Source: JALZUE01 sp051251725
Lineage (GTDB): Bacteria > Pseudomonadota > Gammaproteobacteria > Enterobacterales > Alteromonadaceae
DNA length: 37,444 nucleotides
Direction of reading: 5' to 3'
Assembly (NCBI GenBank): GCA_051251725.1
Contig: JBPOFN010000041.1
Location: forward strand, 1-37,444
The notes beneath the pieces are model-generated. The model did not search any database, was not told where the DNA came from, and saw nothing but the letters and a program-made list of their open reading frames with translations. The translations under genes and the position numbers were made by a program. This document shows, piece by piece, positions 32,855 to 37,444 of the stretch. Each line of letters starts with the position of its first letter. The first letter of the stretch is position 1.

Positions 32855-34327
32855 ATGGAAGATAATAATACTAACAATCGGATTTTTCATAGCATTTTTC
32901 TATTTTTGCTCGCGATCTGGTTTGGCGCATATCAAAACGTATTAATTGATATGGTTTCGGTTTGGAATGGCTCTGAAACGTATACATATTGCTTTTTAAT
33001 ATTACCGATAGTGCTTTATTTAGTGCATGAGAAACAAGCTCAAATTAGTAGTATTCCTTTTCAGTTTAATGCCTATTTTTGTGTAGTTTTGTTTCTCGGG
33101 CAATGCGGATATTTACTCTTCGATTTAGCGGGTATAGGTCTATTAACCCATCTTGCAGCTTACGGCTCTTTAATTTGTTTAGTTGGCGCAGTTTATGGCT
33201 GGCAACTATTTAAATTTTTGTCATTTCCATTGTTTTTTCTAATATTCAGCGTTCCTATGGGCGAAGAGTTAGTGCCCGCTTTGCAAGAGGTAACCGCAGA
33301 TATTAGTGTTTTTCTTGTTGAGCAAATGGGGATCCCTGTTTATCGAGAAGGGCTTTATATTTATATTCCCAATGGCACTTTTGAAGTCGCAGAAGCCTGT
33401 TCTGGTATTCGGTTTTTAATCTCGATGATTGCCATTGGGACTTTATATGCATATTTGTTTTATCAAAGCCCTGTTCGCCGTACAGTGTTCACTCTTATCA
33501 GTATTGTTCTGCCTATTATAGCTAATGGCTTTAGAGCCTTTGGTATTATTTATATTGGCCACACTACCAACATGGAACATGCAGTAGGAGCTGATCACCT
33601 TGTTTATGGTTGGGTATTTTTTAGTATCGTATTATTGCTGCTAATGTTGATTGGTAAGTTGTGGCGAGAAGATACGGTTAATCAAAAAAATAAAAGTAGT
33701 ATTTTAACGGGTGATAATAAAGCTTTTTCATTATATGTTGTTGTGTTTCCTTTATTAATTTTACTCTTTCAACCAGCTTATAATGCCTTTGTTGTCGGTA
33801 GTAAGTCATCACATGCTAGTGATAATAAACTTCATGTAATACTTGATAAGTTACAAGAAAATGCCGCAACTATAGAATCAGTAACTTGGTTGCCAACGTT
33901 TAATTCAGCAGATGCTACTTATAGTTATAGACAAGCCGTGAATAATGTTGAATTAGAAACGTTCATTGCCCAGTACAATAAAGATGATCGAGAACAAGAA
34001 TTAATTAATTCGGGCAATAGACTTTTTGATATTGAACTGTTTTCTATTGTTCAGGGGAAGGACATTACTGTTGAGACAAAAAATGGAAAAATTGACGGTA
34101 CCCTATTAAACATTGTTTCATTGTCGGGCACCCCAAAGCAGCTATTTTATTGGTTTCAAGTTGGTGAGATAAAATCGAGCAATAAATTAGCGATTAAAAA
34201 AGCACAATTATTTGATAAATTATCAGGTGGCTCGGGAGCAGGACTTGCTGTGATTATGTCTTTTAGTGAAACCAGCATGTCGGCAGAGCAGGTTCAAACC
34301 TTTTTTTCTGGCATTGAATGGTTATAA
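32855..34327 (+). CDS. xrtA: Exosortase A fused to EpsI domain
   Basis: A 490-residue protein of two parts. The N-terminal part (to about 270) is a multi-pass membrane cysteine protease/transpeptidase with the catalytic motifs AEACSGIRFL (C182), ANGFRAFGI (R227) and ADHLVYGWVFF (H248). Exosortase A cleaves and re-attaches proteins with C-terminal PEP-CTERM signals. The C-terminal part (about 300-490) is EpsI-like (DUF3485), with WLPTFNSADATYSYRQ, NVELETFIAQYNKDDREQELINSGN and QLFYWFQVGE, predicted outside the membrane. The fusion is the common XrtA form. A 74-base gap before it may hold an internal promoter, which I could not define. Its last bases overlap or abut the next glycosyltransferase gene. 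Confidence 0.94.
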   Translation: MEDNNTNNRIFHSIFLFLLAIWFGAYQNVLIDMVSVWNGSETYTYCFLILPIVLYLVHEKQAQISSIPFQFNAYFCVVLFLGQCGYLLFDLAGIGLLTHLAAYGSLICLVGAVYGWQLFKFLSFPLFFLIFSVPMGEELVPALQEVTADISVFLVEQMGIPVYREGLYIYIPNGTFEVAEACSGIRFLISMIAIGTLYAYLFYQSPVRRTVFTLISIVLPIIANGFRAFGIIYIGHTTNMEHAVGADHLVYGWVFFSIVLLLLMLIGKLWREDTVNQKNKSSILTGDNKAFSLYVVVFPLLILLFQPAYNAFVVGSKSSHASDNKLHVILDKLQENAATIESVTWLPTFNSADATYSYRQAVNNVELETFIAQYNKDDREQELINSGNRLFDIELFSIVQGKDITVETKNGKIDGTLLNIVSLSGTPKQLFYWFQVGEIKSSNKLAIKKAQLFDKLSGGSGAGLAVIMSFSETSMSAEQVQTFFSGIEWL

Positions 34328-34329
34328 GT

Positions 34330-35445
34330 ATGTCTAAAAACACCTCTCCTATTGTTATTGCTCATCTTATTTATCGCTTTGATATTGGTGGCTTAGAACG
34401 GGTAATGGTTAATTGTATCAATGCCATGACCAATGAAAAATATCGGCATGTTATTATTGCGTTGTCTGAAGTTTCTGACTTTGCTCAGCATCTCAGCGGC
34501 GAAGTGGAAACTTACCAATTAAATAAAAAATCAGGTAAAGATTTAGCAAGTCATGGTCGTTTATTTAAATTGTTGAAAAAAATCAAACCTGATGTCCTTC
34601 ATACATATAACTTAGCTGCAATTGAATATCATCCTATTGCATGGCTTGCGGGCGTTAAAGGTCACATTCATGCCGAGCATGGGCGTGAAATTAGTGATCC
34701 GCAGGGCCTCAATAAAAAACATAATTTCCTGCGTAAATTAATATCACCTTTTATTGACCATTTTGTACCGGTATCAGTTGATCTTGAACAATGGTTAATT
34801 GAAGTCGTTGGTATTAAACAACAAAAAGTAAACTTAATTCGAAACGGTATTGATATTAAAGCTTTTTCAGGAGATACCAATAGCGCCGATAAATTAAGGT
34901 TTATTCATATTGCGCGTTTTAACCCGGTTAAAGACCAAGCTAACTTATTAACAGCTTTTGCATTATTTGTGAAAAAAATTAATTTGTCTTCAACACAGGT
35001 TTCCCTCACGATGGTGGGTGATGGTGATTTATTTTCATCGCTAACAGCGCTAAGTAAAACATTAATGCTTGATGATTATGTTATTTTTACTGGCGCGAGA
35101 AATGATATACCTACGCTATTAAAAGACGCCGACGTTTTTGTTTTATCGTCAGTTGCTGAAGGTATACCTATGACCGTTTTAGAGGCGATGGCGTCAAAAT
35201 TAGCGATTATATCAACCAATGTTGGCGGCTTACCTGAATTAGTATTACCCGATAAAAATGGTTACTTGGTTGAAAAGCAAAATAGCGAAGCACTGGCCGA
35301 GGCTATGGGGCACTATGCCCGTAATGCGAACTTAAGTAAATTACATGGCGAGCAAAGCTTAGCCATTATCAATAAATCGTTTGAAGAGTCAGCCGTGGTA
35401 TCGGCATACGCTGCTCTTTATCAGCAATCTTTGGGGTTAACATAA
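34330..35445 (+). CDS. XrtA system glycosyltransferase, TIGR03088 type
   Basis: A 371-residue GT4-like (GT-B) glycosyltransferase (TIGR03088). The N-terminal signature is IAHLIYRFDIGGLERVMVNCIN, followed by HAEHGREISDPQG. The donor domain has FIHIARFNPVKDQANLLTAF, LTMVGDGDLFSSL, IFTGARNDIPTLLKDADVFVLSSVAEGIPMTVLEAMASKL and STNVGGLPELV, with the paired glutamates of the EGIPMTVLEAM motif that contact the donor. It starts at the ATG two bases after the exosortase stop; an ATG at 34318 would overlap that gene by ten bases. The following gene overlaps its stop by one base (TAATG). It likely acts in the cytoplasm on the lipid-linked repeat. Confidence 0.93.
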   Translation: MSKNTSPIVIAHLIYRFDIGGLERVMVNCINAMTNEKYRHVIIALSEVSDFAQHLSGEVETYQLNKKSGKDLASHGRLFKLLKKIKPDVLHTYNLAAIEYHPIAWLAGVKGHIHAEHGREISDPQGLNKKHNFLRKLISPFIDHFVPVSVDLEQWLIEVVGIKQQKVNLIRNGIDIKAFSGDTNSADKLRFIHIARFNPVKDQANLLTAFALFVKKINLSSTQVSLTMVGDGDLFSSLTALSKTLMLDDYVIFTGARNDIPTLLKDADVFVLSSVAEGIPMTVLEAMASKLAIISTNVGGLPELVLPDKNGYLVEKQNSEALAEAMGHYARNANLSKLHGEQSLAIINKSFEESAVVSAYAALYQQSLGLT

Positions 35446-37370
35446 TGTGTGGTATTAGCGGTATTTTTAGTTTTGAACACAATTTTGAAATTGATCAAAC
35501 CTTACTACAAAATATGAATAACGCTCAAGCGCATCGCGGCCCAAATGATCAAGGTTATCATTTTTGTGGTGGTGTTGGGTTAGGTCACAGGCGCTTATCT
35601 GTTATTGATTTAGCGGGTGGTCATCAACCAATTTATAATGAAGATGACAGCGTGGTTGTTGTTTTTAATGGTGAAATTTTTAATCACCACGACATTACGG
35701 AAGAACTAAAAAGCAAAGGCCATGTTTTTAAAACCAATAGTGATACAGAAACTATTGTTCATGCTTGGGAAGAATGGGGCACTGAGTGTGTTCATCAATT
35801 TCGCGGTATGTTTGCTTTTATTTTATGGGACAACAATAAAAAAGAATTATTTGTTGCTCGCGATCGCTTAGGCATCAAGCCGCTTCATTACAGCCAATTA
35901 ACTGATGGCAGCATTATTTTTGGTTCTGAACTTAAAGTATTGCGTCAGCATCCACTGTGCTCTGCACAAATTAGCCATGAGGCGGTTGAAGATTATTTAA
36001 CCTTTGGCTATGTACCTGACCCTAAGACTATTTTCGATAACGTTTATAAATTAGAGGCTGGCTTCTATTTACATCTTAAACAAGGTGACAGCGGACAAAA
36101 CATTCAACCCGTACAGTACTGGGATTTACCGTGGCAAGCTGTTGCAGGTAATGAGCGCTTGTCTGAGCAAAAAATTAAAGACGAGTTAATTGAACGCTTA
36201 AAACAAGCGGTTGATATTAGAATGGAAGCAGAAGTGCCATTAGGTTCTTTTTTATCTGGTGGTGTTGACTCTGGCGCCATTGTCGCGATGATGTCGCAAC
36301 TAAATACTGAGAAAAACAGTAACGACCCAGTTACTACCTGTTCAATTGGCTTTGACGTGCCTGATTTTAACGAAACTGATTTTGCGCAATTAGTTGCTGA
36401 CAGATATAAGACTAAACATCATGTTGAAATTGTTAACCATGAAGATTTTGAGTTAATTGATCAACTAACGGATATTTACGATGAGCCCTATGCCGACAGT
36501 TCAGCATTACCTACTTATCGCGTATGTGAACTGGCAAGAAAACATGTCACAGTGGCACTTTCTGGTGATGGCGGGGACGAGTTGTTTGCTGGTTATCGCC
36601 GCTACCGTTTTCATTTAGCCGAACAAAAATTACGTGACAAGTTACCGCTTGCTATTCGTAAACCTATTTTTGGTTTATTAGGAAAAATTTATCCTAAATT
36701 AGATTGGGCACCACAATTTTTGCGTGCGAAAACCACTTTTCAATCATTAGCAATGTCGAGTAGCGAAGCCTACTTAAATAGCATGAGCAAGCTACGTAAC
36801 GATGAACGTCAAAGTTTATACAGTGATAATTTTAAAGCCAAATTAGAGGGTTATAACGCGAACAAAGTATTCAGTAAGGCGCTGGCGGGAAAAACATTTA
36901 CCGACCCGTTAAAAGAAGTGCAATATTTAGATTATAAAACCTGGGTTACCGGCGATATTAATACCAAAGTTGACCGTGCAAGTATGGCGCATGGCCTAGA
37001 GGTACGCGTACCAATTCTTGATCATAAATTTGTTGAGTGGGCATTTAAAATGCCATCAGATAAAAACTTGGTTGGCAGCGAAGGTAAGGCGGTATTTAAA
37101 AAAGCGCTTGAGCCGCATGTACCGAATGATAATTTATATCGTAAAAAAATGGGTTTTAGTATTCCGCTAGCACAGTGGTTACGCGGTCCATTAAAAGAAA
37201 AAATGACCAACTTATTAACATCACAAGCATTCACACAAACAAACATATTCAAACAAGAAAAAATCAATAAATTAATCACCGAGCATGTATCAGGTAAAAA
37301 TGATCATGCGGCAGCATTATGGACATTAATGATGCTTGGCCAGTTTATTGAACGTGAAAGCAAAAGGTGA
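35445..37370 (+). CDS. XrtA system amidotransferase (asparagine synthase-like)
   Basis: A 641-residue glutamine amidotransferase of the asparagine synthase B family specific to XrtA loci (TIGR03108). The N-terminal Ntn-hydrolase domain begins MCGISGIFSF with catalytic C2, then AQAHRGPNDQG and VVFNGEIFNH. The C-terminal synthetase domain has the PPi-loop SGGVDS (271-276), ALSGDGGDELFAGYRRY, and MAHGLEVRVPILDHKFVEWAF. Both active sites are intact. It would form an amide on the polysaccharide, probably on a uronic-acid carboxyl group; the exact target is not known. It ends the operon, with a terminator close behind. Confidence 0.94.
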   Translation: MCGISGIFSFEHNFEIDQTLLQNMNNAQAHRGPNDQGYHFCGGVGLGHRRLSVIDLAGGHQPIYNEDDSVVVVFNGEIFNHHDITEELKSKGHVFKTNSDTETIVHAWEEWGTECVHQFRGMFAFILWDNNKKELFVARDRLGIKPLHYSQLTDGSIIFGSELKVLRQHPLCSAQISHEAVEDYLTFGYVPDPKTIFDNVYKLEAGFYLHLKQGDSGQNIQPVQYWDLPWQAVAGNERLSEQKIKDELIERLKQAVDIRMEAEVPLGSFLSGGVDSGAIVAMMSQLNTEKNSNDPVTTCSIGFDVPDFNETDFAQLVADRYKTKHHVEIVNHEDFELIDQLTDIYDEPYADSSALPTYRVCELARKHVTVALSGDGGDELFAGYRRYRFHLAEQKLRDKLPLAIRKPIFGLLGKIYPKLDWAPQFLRAKTTFQSLAMSSSEAYLNSMSKLRNDERQSLYSDNFKAKLEGYNANKVFSKALAGKTFTDPLKEVQYLDYKTWVTGDINTKVDRASMAHGLEVRVPILDHKFVEWAFKMPSDKNLVGSEGKAVFKKALEPHVPNDNLYRKKMGFSIPLAQWLRGPLKEKMTNLLTSQAFTQTNIFKQEKINKLITEHVSGKNDHAAALWTLMMLGQFIERESKR

Positions 37371-37380
37371 ATGATTATTG

Positions 37381-37400
37381 AAGTGGTAGAGTCCACTTTT
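37381..37400 (+). terminator. Short terminator after the XrtA biosynthesis operon
   Basis: Arms aagtgg (37381-37386) and ccactt (37393-37398) with a six-base loop are followed by a T run. The stem is short and moderately GC-rich, so termination may be partial. Confidence 0.55.
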
Positions 37401-37401
37401 T

Positions 37402-37444
37402 CGTCATCCCCGCGCAGGCGGGGAACTAGGGAATAGGTTTAATT
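37402..37444. repeat. GC-rich palindromic repeat at the right edge
   Basis: After the terminator comes cgtcatccccgcgcaggcgg and then ggaactaggga. The core ccccgc (37408-37413) pairs with gcggggg-like gcgggg (37418-37423) over a four-base loop. This wording, from memory, matches a dispersed intergenic palindromic repeat seen in many gammaproteobacteria. It is cut by the window end, and no second copy lies in the window. Confidence 0.5.

Overview
The window looks like a chromosomal segment of a marine gammaproteobacterium, most likely an Alteromonadales member near Colwellia/Thalassotalea. Reasons: the DNA is AT-rich (about 40% GC by eye, not computed), most genes end in TAA, housekeeping proteins (UbiK, Rep, a DUF2956 protein) are of gammaproteobacterial type, and a complete exosortase-A (XrtA) exopolysaccharide locus is present. 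Genus assignment is inference. No rRNA, tRNA, CRISPR array, insertion sequence or prophage was seen.

Layout. (1) 1-589 is non-coding with a strongly foldable element. (2) 590-3162, minus strand: four genes reading YHYH lipoprotein, MORN-repeat (YwqK-type) secreted protein, SCO1/SenC protein, then a small protein of unknown function. The first three overlap. (3) 3448-8628: a scattered housekeeping stretch with an APH/CHK-type kinase, UbiK, Rep helicase, a flavin reductase-like protein, DUF2956 and a small conserved protein. (4) 9004-13022: a two-gene RND efflux pump (adaptor plus permease). (5) 13068-15978, minus strand: a four-gene cassette (Tat-signal protein, PqqD-like protein, HprK-related kinase A, PF14907-type nucleotidyltransferase), tightly coupled by TAATG junctions or short gaps; it matches what I recall as the uncharacterised 'HPr-rel-A' system. 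(6) 16242-19648: the PrsK/PrsR two-component pair, whose response regulator is a sigma-54 activator. (7) 19797-25631, minus strand: Wza-like export protein, Wzc-like chain-length protein, tyrosine autokinase, outer-membrane beta-barrel and AAA ATPase of the XrtA locus. (8) 25865-37370, plus strand: initiating sugar transferase, polysaccharide deacetylase, FemAB-like protein, glycosyltransferase, a three-gene GDP-D,D-heptose module (HddA, GmhA, HddC), exosortase A fused to EpsI, a second glycosyltransferase, and an asparagine-synthase-like amidotransferase.

How it fits together. Regions 6-8 build, modify and export an exopolysaccharide and supply XrtA for sorting PEP-CTERM proteins, none of which is encoded here. 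The heptose module suggests that D-glycero-D-manno-heptose may be a building block of this polymer. The most interesting point is the 263-bp gap between region 5 and region 6. On the minus strand it contains a good -24/-12 sigma-54 promoter match (GGCA, then TTGCT, with exact GG-N10-GC spacing) driving the Tat-protein/PqqD/HprK-like/nucleotidyltransferase cassette, and on the plus strand a weaker GG-N10-GC match ahead of prsK. This suggests that the uncharacterised kinase/nucleotidyltransferase cassette belongs to the PrsR/sigma-54 regulon and works together with the XrtA envelope system. That link is inference and has not been tested.
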